Assembly: GCF_003945345.1 (NCBI RefSeq)
Contig: NZ_AP019308.1
Span: forward strand, 4,791,501 to 4,855,500
DNA from: Paenibacillus baekrokdamisoli
Lineage (GTDB): Bacteria; Bacillota; Bacilli; Paenibacillales; Paenibacillaceae
Reading direction: 5' to 3'
DNA length: 64,000 nt
The notes under the pieces are model-generated. The model saw only the letters and a list, made by a program, of their open reading frames with translations. It made no database searches and was not told the origin of the DNA. The position numbers were made by a program, and so were the translations under genes. Of this stretch, positions 49,437 to 58,128 are shown piece by piece. The stretch's first letter is position 1; every line of letters starts with the position of its first letter.

Positions 49437-50555
49437 CTACTTCGCCGTCAAACTTTGGTACAAATCTCTATAGTTCGCCAGCATGACAGCCATATCGAAT
49501 TCCTTTACTCCTCGCGAAGCCTCGGCAACCATGTTCATCCGCTTACTAGAATTAATACTCATTGCTAGAATCTGATTAGCCAAATCTACATCATTTTCGC
49601 TTTCAAATAGGTATCCATTTAGACCATGCTTGATTAACTCTGAAGGCCCATCGATATTTGCAGCTATAACCGGCAAACCCGCTGCCATTGCCTCTAATAT
49701 AACCAATCCCAATCCTTCATATCTGGATGGAAGCACGAATACATCATATTGGGCTAAATGCGAAGGAACATCGTTGATATTCCCAAGAAAATGAATTTTA
49801 TCAGTGATTTGAAGCTCCGCTGCAAGGGCCTTCAACTGAATCATAGAATCCTTATCATATTCATAAACACCACCTATGAAGGAGCAAGAAACATCCAGCC
49901 CTTTATGAAGACATTCATGAACAGCACGAATCAATACATCCTGTCCTTTTTTTCGATGCGTAATCCGGGCCACATTTACAAGTTTAATTTCTCCGTTAAT
50001 CGCATTATTGTTTTTCCTAAAGGCATAAAACTTCTCCAAACGAATGCCATTATATATTCTTGTCGTATTATTTATATGGCGCTCGGTACATTCGTCCAAA
50101 ACAGCATTGGAAATCGCAATATTACGATTAATGATTTTTTTGTGAAGGAAGATATGAAAACCACTAAGTTTCTTAACAATATGGGTGTCATGAATCGTAA
50201 AGACTAAGCGAAGCTTGGGGAATAACATTTTACATAGAATGGCCCACATTTTACTTCCAAAATTATGAGAATGAATAATTTGAATTCGATTCTTCCGAAT
50301 AATCCCCATCAGCTTCAACAAGTATTTGGGATGACGATGCTTTGGCGGCCTCTGCAGAAGATGTACCTCACAGCCAGTAGCCAAGAGCTCGTCCTTCAAT
50401 TCCTCACTGATAAGATCATTCATAATGACAACAGTAAAGGCTACTTTGGGTTGTGCTGCGTTTTCTGCGATCAAATCAAGCAGCAGCTTCTCCGCGCCTC
50501 CCATTTGAAAAGCCGATATTAAATGCAGTACTCGAACAGTTGATTCGGTTTTCAT
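49437..50555 (-). CDS. GT4-family glycosyltransferase (paralogue of the next gene)
   Basis: 372-residue GT-B enzyme: VRVLHLISAFQMGGAEKLLLDLIAE, NVARITHRKKGQDVLIRAVHE, FLGNINDVPSHLAQYDVFVLPSRYEGLGLVILEAMAAGLPVIAANIDGPSELI. Similarity to 48261-49406 extends over the whole length. It lies 24 bases after the flippase gene in the operon, behind AAAGGAGAAC. Confidence 0.9.
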   Translation of the reverse strand: MKTESTVRVLHLISAFQMGGAEKLLLDLIAENAAQPKVAFTVVIMNDLISEELKDELLATGCEVHLLQRPPKHRHPKYLLKLMGIIRKNRIQIIHSHNFGSKMWAILCKMLFPKLRLVFTIHDTHIVKKLSGFHIFLHKKIINRNIAISNAVLDECTERHINNTTRIYNGIRLEKFYAFRKNNNAINGEIKLVNVARITHRKKGQDVLIRAVHECLHKGLDVSCSFIGGVYEYDKDSMIQLKALAAELQITDKIHFLGNINDVPSHLAQYDVFVLPSRYEGLGLVILEAMAAGLPVIAANIDGPSELIKHGLNGYLFESENDVDLANQILAMSINSSKRMNMVAEASRGVKEFDMAVMLANYRDLYQSLTAK

Positions 50556-50579
50556 TTTGTTCTCCTTTATCCAAAACGT

Positions 50580-51848
50580 TTAGCCTGCTTCTGATAATTT
50601 CTTGGTATAGCTAGAATAGAGCCTAAACAATATTATGCCGTATAGCAACCTGGCAATTGCAACTGAAATAGCCGCCCAGATTAAGCCCCAATAAGGCACG
50701 GTAACCGTAATAAGCAGAACAATCAATACAATCTGTACACATTTGCCTATCGTAATAAATTTAGGTTTACCTAATGAATAAATGGCTTGTTCAATAGGTA
50801 TTAATGCAAACGCAATTATAGCGGACAGCAGCATGAACTGTAGAATAGAAACGGATGGAAGATATTTGGACCCCAGAATAAGTGAAATAACAGGCCTTGC
50901 TAGCGGAATTAATACCAGCATCCCAAGGGAAATGTAAAGGGTTGGTTTCAGTATCTTTTTCGTAAACGCCACGACCTTCTCAGGACTAAGCTCGGATAGG
51001 GTCGGCAGCATAACTTTACTCAACACAAAGGGAAGAAATGCCACAATCGCAGATAATTGAAAGGCAACGTTATAAATTCCGAGTTGATCATAAGCTACCC
51101 AAATAGCGATCATCAAAAAGTCGATTCGGCCTAAGGTATTATTGGGTATTGATACCATTAGCATCCACTTCTCATAGTGAACAATGTCCAACAACATGAC
51201 ACGAACGATTCGCTTAGAAAAATAACTCTTAAGAAAATAAATGTATTTAGAAAGAAAGAAGACCGAAATGAGAAGGGGGAGTAGGTATAAGAAGATGACA
51301 TATTTAAGCAAAATAGCATGATTCAGATACAACAGAAGAATGAACAGGAGGGAAAAAATATACCTAAAGATATTGATCATTGCGCGCAGCTTGAACTTTT
51401 GAACAGCCTGCAAATAGGTATCATTGACAAAAAGCAAGGACTCCCCCAGAAAACCGATTATAAAATAAGGGATATATTGAATGATATCCTCACGCCCAAG
51501 CAGCGTGAATATAAAGCTCCCAAAGAAAAAAACAACACCGATCACAATGAATATAATAGAGAGTTTCGTAAACAAATACAGGCCGAAGATAACATTGGTG
51601 TTCTCCTTATCTTTAGCTGAGAAACGGACGGCTGTATTCTCCATCCCAAAGTCGAATAAAGCACTGCAAAATGCGATGTTAACGAAAAGGTATGAGTATT
51701 TACCATAATCCTCTGGTCCCAAATTAACAGATAGCAGCAAAATGATAATGAAGCTTAATGCTTTCGTCACGATGTTCTCAGAGAATACAATGCTTAAATT
51801 CCTAAAGAGGCGATTTTGCAAAAAACTGTTTTTTTTCGAATGTTCCAT
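50580..51848 (-). CDS. Wzx-type polysaccharide flippase
   Basis: 422-residue MATE/MOP-superfamily transporter with about 12 membrane segments (RNLSIVFSENIVTKALSFIIILLLSVNLGPEDYGKYSYLFV at the start; LGIYNVAFQLSAIVAFLPFVLSKVMLPTLSE in the middle). It moves the lipid-linked repeat unit across the membrane before Wzy polymerises it. Second gene of the minus-strand arm, eight bases after the deacetylase stop. Confidence 0.9.
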   Translation of the reverse strand: MEHSKKNSFLQNRLFRNLSIVFSENIVTKALSFIIILLLSVNLGPEDYGKYSYLFVNIAFCSALFDFGMENTAVRFSAKDKENTNVIFGLYLFTKLSIIFIVIGVVFFFGSFIFTLLGREDIIQYIPYFIIGFLGESLLFVNDTYLQAVQKFKLRAMINIFRYIFSLLFILLLYLNHAILLKYVIFLYLLPLLISVFFLSKYIYFLKSYFSKRIVRVMLLDIVHYEKWMLMVSIPNNTLGRIDFLMIAIWVAYDQLGIYNVAFQLSAIVAFLPFVLSKVMLPTLSELSPEKVVAFTKKILKPTLYISLGMLVLIPLARPVISLILGSKYLPSVSILQFMLLSAIIAFALIPIEQAIYSLGKPKFITIGKCVQIVLIVLLITVTVPYWGLIWAAISVAIARLLYGIILFRLYSSYTKKLSEAG

Positions 51849-51855
51849 ATTACAG

Positions 51856-52881
51856 TTACCTTCTATTCTTGTTAAAATAATGTTTTATCTTTAGTTTTAG
51901 AAGCCGGAATCTTAATTGTTGCACGCCAATATTCTCAACGATCACACGGTCGAGCTCCCATAGATCATGACCAGAATAATTAATTCCATTTATGGCTGTA
52001 ACAGCTGTCGAATATATTTTGGAAACTTCCTTTTTAACGGCATCATTATAATCGACGCTTCTTCCATAAGGGTAAGCAAAATGCCGAACTTCTTGTCCAA
52101 TTCTTTGATCAATTAATGATTTCGATTGCTTCAACTCTCCAATTGCTTCTTGCAAATCTATTGCACTTAATGTCGGGTGATGCATAGTATGGCTACCCAT
52201 TTGAACGTTAACTTCCATAAGCTGCTTAACTTCATGCCAATTAATCATTAACGCATCGCTCGTCATTATTCCCACTTCTAAACGATATCCCAGTTCCTTA
52301 ATCATTTGCTGCTTAATCTGTTCATTATGTTGCTTAATCTCATTCTTAACCAGTTCTGATAACTGAACACGATCGTGTTGGGTAGTAAGACTAAACTCCC
52401 CTTTAAGGTTCTGAAGCTTCAATAGGACAGAGTCCAGCTTGCTGGAAAATACCATATGGTCAATGCTATCAGTCCATAAAGGCATCCTCTCTTCAATAGG
52501 TGATGCGGTTAAAAATATGGTCGCAGGAATCTCAAACTTTTTGAATAGAGCCTGTCCGAGTGTGAAATTATCACGATAACCATCATCAAAAGTGACCACC
52601 ATGTAGTTTTTCTTCAGCTTCGCTTGCTTTAGCAAGGGTTCTACTTGATCCAACGTGATGATTTCGAATTGCTTATTATAGTATTGGAAATGATCGGCAA
52701 GGTTTTTTTGAGTGATAGCCAGAACATGAACATCTTTTGCGGGGAGATTCTCCGATATTCGATGATAACCTACAATATATAATCCTTTTGTAAAAAAAAG
52801 CTTGTCCAGTATAAAATATATCCCTGAGAAGTAAATCACAGAAAAAATAAATGACTTTGCAAATTGTAACATTTTACCCAT
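51856..52881 (-). CDS. Membrane-anchored polysaccharide deacetylase of the EPS locus
   Basis: 341-residue carbohydrate esterase 4 protein. The ATG at 52881 follows TTGGAGTG by about seven bases; a 21-codon extension upstream lacks a site. An N-terminal membrane segment (about 8-27) is followed by LYIVGYHRIS, VVTFDDGYRDNFTLG, MGSHTMHHPTLSAI and VRHFAYPYGRS. An insert of about 80 residues (DSIDHMVFSSKL...) separates the second and third motif groups, as in capsule-locus deacetylases. It would remove acetyl groups from an N-acetylated sugar in the polymer. First gene of the minus arm. Confidence 0.87.
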   Translation of the reverse strand: MGKMLQFAKSFIFSVIYFSGIYFILDKLFFTKGLYIVGYHRISENLPAKDVHVLAITQKNLADHFQYYNKQFEIITLDQVEPLLKQAKLKKNYMVVTFDDGYRDNFTLGQALFKKFEIPATIFLTASPIEERMPLWTDSIDHMVFSSKLDSVLLKLQNLKGEFSLTTQHDRVQLSELVKNEIKQHNEQIKQQMIKELGYRLEVGIMTSDALMINWHEVKQLMEVNVQMGSHTMHHPTLSAIDLQEAIGELKQSKSLIDQRIGQEVRHFAYPYGRSVDYNDAVKKEVSKIYSTAVTAINGINYSGHDLWELDRVIVENIGVQQLRFRLLKLKIKHYFNKNRR

Positions 52882-53010
52882 AAAACACTCCAACCTTTTG
52901 AGTTCTGAAATTTTCTGACATTTTATTCGTTCATACATGGTCATATTTTATATGCTTCTATAATAAAGAGCAATATGATATTATAATTCGACAAATATCT
53001 AGAAAGTTGA

Positions 53011-53034
53011 TTGCAAATCACTTCTCATTTGCAA
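53011..53034. promoter_or_regulatory. Inverted repeat in the divergent EPS promoter region
   Basis: Perfect 8-bp arms TTGCAAAT and ATTTGCAA with an 8-base spacer, midway between the two EPS arms and 9 bases before the plus-strand -10 element. It is well placed for one regulator to control both directions. Confidence 0.55.
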
Positions 53035-53041
53035 AAAGTGT

Positions 53042-53049
53042 GATACAAT
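53042..53049 (+). promoter_or_regulatory. Extended -10 of the plus-strand EPS arm
   Basis: TGATACAAT (53041-53049) is an extended -10 (TGnTACAAT) about 99 bases upstream of the initiating transferase gene. No good -35 is seen at 17 bases; dependence on an activator at the adjacent inverted repeat would fit. Confidence 0.45.
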
Positions 53050-53147
53050 TAGCATGTATTATCTGTAAATCTCTATTTATTTTGTAAATTTCATTAATTC
53101 CAAAGACCTAGTTCACCTCTCATAAATGTGTTTAAAGGATGAAGCAA

Positions 53148-54539
53148 ATGCATAAGTTCAATAACAATTCTTTTTTTCATTTTTCCATGCTTTTCTGTGA
53201 TGTAGCTGCAGTTATTATTTCTTTCTGTTTATCCTATCAAATCGTAGGGAATATTATTGAGCTCCATGAATTCAAAAGCTTCTTCTGGATGTTTCTTATA
53301 TTCATTGCTTTGTATACTTCAACTATGAATCTGTATAACATGTATAATAAGCTCACATTTACATATTACGATCGGATTATTAGAAATGTTTTTAACTCCG
53401 TACTTATCGCTACTCTATCGATCTTGCTTATGATCTATTTTCAAAGCGGTCTTAGCTACAGCCGACACTTTTTTTTCACCTTTATTGGCATCTCATTCTT
53501 ACTAGTTATTTCCTTTCGAACCTACTTTACATATTCCAAAAAACGAACGATTGGATTGCGTAAAAGAGTTCTTGTCGTTGGTGTCCAAAACGTTATAGAA
53601 AAATTCGAATACTATGTAAATAAAACCAATGTAAATATCGATATAATAGGATATGTGGAGTTAAATTCGGAAAGTCCTCTGACAAACTCACCGCTTCTTG
53701 GCAAAATCACAGATCTGGAACAAATACTAAGACAGCATGTAGTGGATGAAGTCTTTTTTGCAATAGGAGACAAGCAAGTTACTAGTATAGAGAATCATGT
53801 CGCTTTATGTGAGAATATGGGGGTTACATCCCGTCTCATTCTGGACTTGTATAGCTTGAGTGTTTCTAAATCTCACTTTACTGGTATTGGAACTTTACCT
53901 ATGCTTACCTTGCACACGGTGAGTTTAAATGATTTCCAATTGTACTTCAAAAGAATTCTAGATTTAATAGGTTCAATCGTAGGGATTCTTATCACTGCTT
54001 TCCTATTTATCTTTCTTTACCCCTTGATAAAACTAGATTCCAAGGGACCTGCCTTATTCGCTCAAAAACGTGTAGGAATTAATGGACGAGTCTTTAACAT
54101 TTATAAATTTCGGACCATGCAGATTGATGCCGAACAACAAAAGCAGAAATTAATGAATGAAAATAAGGTGGACGGTGGGTTTATGTTCAAAATGAACAAT
54201 GACCCTAGAGTCACCCGAGTTGGTCAATTTCTGAGAAGAACTAGCCTAGATGAACTCCCCCAGTTCTTTAATATTTTCTTAGGTCATATGAGTCTGGTAG
54301 GAACTCGTCCGCCAACTCTTGATGAGGTAAAGCGCTATGAAACACATCACTATCGTAGAATTAGTATCAAACCAGGCTTGACGGGGATGTGGCAAATTAC
54401 CGGCCGAAGTGAAATAACTAACTTTGACCAAGTCGTAAAATTAGATACCGAATATATAGATCAATGGTCAATATGGCTCGATGTTAAAATTATTATTAAA
54501 ACGATTATGGTTGTGTTCAATCGAAAAGGTGCTTATTGA
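53148..54539 (+). CDS. Undecaprenyl-phosphate sugar phosphotransferase (initiating)
   Basis: 463-residue polyprenyl glycosylphosphotransferase of the WbaP/WcaJ type. Four N-terminal membrane segments and a CoA-binding-like central domain (KRVLVVGVQNVIEKFEYYV) precede the catalytic part: KRILDLIGSIVGIL, GPALFAQKRVGINGRVFNIYKFRTM, RVGQFLRRTSLDELPQFFNIF, MSLVGTRPP and KPGLTGMWQITGRSE. It loads the first sugar phosphate on undecaprenyl phosphate. The ATG at 53148 is used because AAAGGA lies eight bases upstream. Confidence 0.93.
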   Translation: MHKFNNNSFFHFSMLFCDVAAVIISFCLSYQIVGNIIELHEFKSFFWMFLIFIALYTSTMNLYNMYNKLTFTYYDRIIRNVFNSVLIATLSILLMIYFQSGLSYSRHFFFTFIGISFLLVISFRTYFTYSKKRTIGLRKRVLVVGVQNVIEKFEYYVNKTNVNIDIIGYVELNSESPLTNSPLLGKITDLEQILRQHVVDEVFFAIGDKQVTSIENHVALCENMGVTSRLILDLYSLSVSKSHFTGIGTLPMLTLHTVSLNDFQLYFKRILDLIGSIVGILITAFLFIFLYPLIKLDSKGPALFAQKRVGINGRVFNIYKFRTMQIDAEQQKQKLMNENKVDGGFMFKMNNDPRVTRVGQFLRRTSLDELPQFFNIFLGHMSLVGTRPPTLDEVKRYETHHYRRISIKPGLTGMWQITGRSEITNFDQVVKLDTEYIDQWSIWLDVKIIIKTIMVVFNRKGAY

Positions 54540-54578
54540 ATCTAATTAAAGAAAAATAGAACAGGAGGGAATCCTTTT

Positions 54579-55466
54579 ATGAAAGTAAAAAAAGCAATTA
54601 TTCCAGCTGCTGGGTTAGGTACTCGTTTTCTGCCAGCAACTAAAGCGATGCCTAAAGAAATGCTGCCTATTGTAGATAAACCTACCATCCAGTACATCGT
54701 TGAAGAAGCTGTTGCTTCAGGAATCGAAGATATTATCATTGTCACAGGTAAAGGAAAAAGAGCGATTGAAGATCATTTTGATAACTCCGTTGAATTAGAG
54801 AAGATATTGTTCGATCAAGGGAAATTCGACTTACTTGAACAGGTGCAGCATCCTACTTCTCTAGCTAATATTCATTATATTAGACAAAAAGAGCCTAGAG
54901 GTTTAGGTCATGCCATCTGGTGTGCACGTAAATTCATTGGAAATGAGCCCTTTGCAGTTCTACTTGGCGATGATATCGTAGTATCTGAAAAGCCATGTCT
55001 AGAGCAATTAATTGAGGTTTATGATAAATATCGCGTTTCCGTCTTAGGTGTTCAATCTGTTCCAGATTCAGCAGTTTCACGATATGGAATTGTAGATGGA
55101 TTATCTTTAGAAGAACATATTACGAGGGTAACACGTCTGGTAGAAAAGCCAAAGCTGGAAGAAGCACCCTCTAACTTAGCGATCATGGGTCGATATATTC
55201 TCACTCCACGAATCTTTGAAATTCTTGACTCCCAGAAGCCAGGAGCTGGTGGCGAGATCCAATTGACGGATGCAATTGCTACTTTAAATCTAGTAGAAGC
55301 CGTATATGCTTACGACTTTGAAGGCACCCGTTATGATGTGGGTGAGAAATTAGGATTTATTCAAACCATGTTGGAGTTTGCGCTCAATCGATCCGATTTA
55401 AGAAATGATCTACTTTTACAAATGCAGGTTTTATTAGATAAGTATAGTCTTACCTCATCCAAATAA
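54579..55466 (+). CDS. galU: UTP-glucose-1-phosphate uridylyltransferase
   Basis: 295-residue nucleotidyltransferase: [84 protein letters not shown]. It makes UDP-glucose, the substrate of Ugd in the opposite arm. AGGAGGGAATCC precedes the ATG, 39 bases after the transferase stop. The gene is followed by the c-di-GMP riboswitch, so it lies outside that control. Confidence 0.95.
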   Translation: MKVKKAIIPAAGLGTRFLPATKAMPKEMLPIVDKPTIQYIVEEAVASGIEDIIIVTGKGKRAIEDHFDNSVELEKILFDQGKFDLLEQVQHPTSLANIHYIRQKEPRGLGHAIWCARKFIGNEPFAVLLGDDIVVSEKPCLEQLIEVYDKYRVSVLGVQSVPDSAVSRYGIVDGLSLEEHITRVTRLVEKPKLEEAPSNLAIMGRYILTPRIFEILDSQKPGAGGEIQLTDAIATLNLVEAVYAYDFEGTRYDVGEKLGFIQTMLEFALNRSDLRNDLLLQMQVLLDKYSLTSSK

Positions 55467-55505
55467 AATTCCACTCTAACATTAGTACCTCTACTTCTAT
55501 AAACA

Positions 55506-55599
55506 AATATCGTATAAAGGCAAACCTAGTGAAAACTAGCGACGCAAAGCTATAGGGGCTACGGTAATCTACCATGCCAGCCAGCTTCCGGTACATATT
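55506..55599 (+). promoter_or_regulatory. Cyclic-di-GMP-I (GEMM) riboswitch
   Basis: Diagnostic elements in order: GGCAAACC, a CTAGT-GAAA-ACTAG tetraloop hairpin, GACGCAAAGC, GGGGCTACGG...CCATGCCAGC (tetraloop receptor arm) and CCGG. A P1 stem can form from AATAT(C)GTA (55506-55514) with TACATATT (55592-55599). It is followed directly by a terminator and two GH10 genes. The fold class binds c-di-GMP with its conserved core; the regulatory direction cannot be told from sequence. Confidence 0.9.
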
Positions 55600-55600
55600 C

Positions 55601-55621
55601 CTTTTACTTAAGAAGTAAAAG
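55601..55621 (+). promoter_or_regulatory. Possible antiterminator hairpin of the riboswitch
   Basis: Perfect 9-bp stem CTTTTACTT/AAGTAAAAG with a three-base loop. Its 3' arm overlaps the first five bases of the terminator stem, so the two structures compete. Confidence 0.5.
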
Positions 55622-55653
55622 ACTTATCCGGATTATTGGATAAGTCTTTTTTT
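55617..55653 (+). terminator. Riboswitch-controlled terminator
   Basis: 12-bp stem AAAGACTTATCC/GGATAAGTCTTT with an 8-base loop and a run of seven U, 35 bases before the first GH10 start. It forms the expression platform of the c-di-GMP riboswitch. Confidence 0.9.
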
Positions 55654-55687
55654 ATAAAAACTATCAAAAGGGATAAGGTGATCGCAA

Positions 55688-56785
55688 ATGAAGATTATCA
55701 TTCGCAAACATTTTTGGAAAGCTACAATCTTGTCTCTTTTAGCATTAAATCTTTTCTTCAAAACCTCCTTCTTGGATATTGTGTCGGACTTCGCAGATGA
55801 TTTGAGCAACAGAGTACATAACATGTCAACATCTGGATTAAGAGATGCGGCTGCAGCTAAAGGTAAGCATATTGGGGTTGCCACTCAATCTTGGTATTTA
55901 ACCGACTCCAAGTACTCCTCCTTGCTATCCAATGAATTCGATATCATTACGCCTGAATATCAAATGAAAATGAGTGAGATTCAAGATCAACGAGGTGTAT
56001 TCGACTTTACGGAGGCCGATAAAATTGTTGATTTTGCCAAACGGAAAAACATACTAGTTAGAGGACATGCCCTAATCTGGCATGACGCCCTACCATCATG
56101 GGTAGTTAATGGCAACTTCTCAAAAACCGAATGGATTCAGATCCTCAAGGATCATATCACAACGACTGTAAGCCATTTCAAGGGAAAAATATACGCCTGG
56201 GATGTTGTCAATGAAGCGTTCTGGACAAACGGGGATTATCGTCCATCCATTTGGTACACAAATATAGGACCACAATATATTGAAATGGCCTTCAAATTTG
56301 CCCATGACGCAGATCCATCAGCCAAATTATTCTACAATGATTTCGATACGGAAGTTACAAACGCTAAATCAAATGCCATGTATCAAATGATTAAATCACT
56401 TAAGTCTAAAGGCATTCCCATTGATGGGGTTGGCTTTCAGACGCACTTAACGACTGACGGTGTGAATTATAATGATATGACAAATAACTTTCAACGTTTT
56501 GCTAAATTAGGATTAGATACGGATATAACTGAAATGGACGTCATTAGTCACGTTTTTAAAGGCTCTTTTGAAGCAAAAATGAAAGCTACGGCCGATGTGT
56601 ATTCAAACGTTTATAAAATTGCCCTTAGCCTTCCAAGTTGTAAGGTGTTCATGACATGGGGATTGAAGGATGATCACAGCTGGTTAAACGAGGATACCGG
56701 ATTCCAAGAGTACCCTCTACTTTTTGATAATTCTTATAACAAAAAGCCAGCTTACACCGCCATGGAGAGTTTATTGAAAAAATAG
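55688..56785 (+). CDS. GH10 glycoside hydrolase (endo-xylanase family), first copy
   Basis: 365-residue family 10 hydrolase. The N-terminus has a hydrophobic segment (about 11-25, ATILSLLALNLFFKT) without a clear cleavage site, so it may be membrane-anchored and face outward. The catalytic domain starts at KGKHIGVATQSWYL; acid/base Glu about 176 is in WDVVNEAFW and nucleophile Glu about 282 in DITEMDV. GH10 cleaves beta-1,4-xylan, but in an EPS locus the substrate may be the cell's own polymer. It is controlled by the c-di-GMP riboswitch. AAGGTGATCGCAA precedes the ATG. Confidence 0.9.
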   Translation: MKIIIRKHFWKATILSLLALNLFFKTSFLDIVSDFADDLSNRVHNMSTSGLRDAAAAKGKHIGVATQSWYLTDSKYSSLLSNEFDIITPEYQMKMSEIQDQRGVFDFTEADKIVDFAKRKNILVRGHALIWHDALPSWVVNGNFSKTEWIQILKDHITTTVSHFKGKIYAWDVVNEAFWTNGDYRPSIWYTNIGPQYIEMAFKFAHDADPSAKLFYNDFDTEVTNAKSNAMYQMIKSLKSKGIPIDGVGFQTHLTTDGVNYNDMTNNFQRFAKLGLDTDITEMDVISHVFKGSFEAKMKATADVYSNVYKIALSLPSCKVFMTWGLKDDHSWLNEDTGFQEYPLLFDNSYNKKPAYTAMESLLKK

Positions 56786-56813
56786 TCAAATATGAGAATA
56801 GAGGTGAAAACAT

Positions 56814-57926
56814 TTGAAGATACTAGGAACCCGAACATTCTGGGAAAAGAATGTTTGGAAAGTTGGAGTAACCACATTGTTAATTGTGAATCTATTTTTA
56901 AACACTTCATTAATTGACATAGCTTCCAAATTGTCTAATCAGCTAACAAACCAAGTGAATACGCAAGCAGACTCATCCTTAAAGTCATTTGCCCAACTAA
57001 AAAATAAGCATATTGGGATCGCCACTCAATCCTATTATGTAAATGATTCTCAGTATGCATCTGTTCTCAATCATGAATTTGACATTATTACCCCAGAGTA
57101 TCAAATGAAAATGGGTCAAGTTCAACCTCAAAAGGGAGTATTTAATTTTGATGAGGCTGATAAACTGGTTTCCTTTGCTACAAAGAACAATTTACTTATT
57201 CGTGGTCACGCTCTTATTTGGCATCAATCACTCCCCGATTGGGTAGTCAATGGAACCTTTACCAAGGAGCAATGGATCAATATTATGAAAGATCATATTA
57301 CCCAAACCGTTTCCCACTTCAAAGGAAAAATATACGCTTGGGATGTTGTCAATGAAGCTTTCTGGCAAAATGGGGCCTATCGTCCTACTGTCTGGTATGA
57401 CAACATAGGACCTGAATATATCGAACTGGCGTTCAAATTTGCCCATGATGCTGATCCTAATGCAAAACTTTTCTATAATGATTTTGATACCGAAGTAACA
57501 AATGATCGATCGAATGCTATCTATAAAATGGTCACAGCCTTAAAAGCCAAAGGTGTTCCTATTGATGGCATTGGCTTTCAAACTCACTTAACGATAAATG
57601 GTGTAAACTACGCTGAAATGAAGAAGAACTTTCAACGCTTTGCTGATCTTGGATTAGACACGGACATCACCGAGCTAGATATTGTTACACATACCTTTAG
57701 CGGGACTCAGGAAGAAAAGCTACAAGCACAGGCTGAGGTTTACAGTAATATATTTGATATAGCTTTGAACTTACCAAGTGTAAAATCCATTGTGTTCTGG
57801 GGTATGAAGGATGGTCAGAGCTGGTTAAACAAATATACTGGGTTTGCCGAATATCCTTTGCTATTCGACAATTCTTATGACAAGAAGCCCGCGTACAAAG
57901 CTATACTACAAAAATTAAACACCTAA
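56814..57926 (+). CDS. GH10 glycoside hydrolase, second copy
   Basis: 370-residue paralogue of the preceding gene, from a TTG behind AGAGGTGAAAA. It has the same layout: hydrophobic segment (VGVTTLLIVNLFLNTSLIDIAS), then KNKHIGIATQSYYV, acid/base Glu about 181 in WDVVNEAFW, nucleophile Glu about 287 in DITELDI, and the shared TNxxSNAxYxM and YPLLFDNSYxKKPAYxA segments. The 28-base gap shows cotranscription, so both copies share the riboswitch. Divergence is largest at the N-terminus and in the last third. Confidence 0.9.
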   Translation: MKILGTRTFWEKNVWKVGVTTLLIVNLFLNTSLIDIASKLSNQLTNQVNTQADSSLKSFAQLKNKHIGIATQSYYVNDSQYASVLNHEFDIITPEYQMKMGQVQPQKGVFNFDEADKLVSFATKNNLLIRGHALIWHQSLPDWVVNGTFTKEQWINIMKDHITQTVSHFKGKIYAWDVVNEAFWQNGAYRPTVWYDNIGPEYIELAFKFAHDADPNAKLFYNDFDTEVTNDRSNAIYKMVTALKAKGVPIDGIGFQTHLTINGVNYAEMKKNFQRFADLGLDTDITELDIVTHTFSGTQEEKLQAQAEVYSNIFDIALNLPSVKSIVFWGMKDGQSWLNKYTGFAEYPLLFDNSYDKKPAYKAILQKLNT

Positions 57927-57946
57927 TCTCCCATTACTCTTATTTA

Positions 57947-58010
57947 CCCCTTATAAAGATATCAGAATCGGATTTAGTATTTCTGATATTACTTTATAAG
58001 GGGTCTTTCT
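57947..58010 (+). terminator. Terminator after the GH10 pair
   Basis: Long stem CCCCTTATAAAG/CTTTATAAGGGG extended inside by ATCAG/CTGAT, followed by TCTTTCTTT, 21 bases after the stop. The riboswitch unit is thus bounded at both ends and may be transcribed apart from the genes that follow. Confidence 0.8.
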
Positions 58011-58128
58011 TTGTGTTTTATGGTATTATTGAACTAGAGAAAAAAGGCTGGATAGCAGTTTATTGACATTAACCGCTAAGCAACGACATTTTGTTCTCAC
58101 TCTTAGTAAAACACAAAGGAAGATAGCA

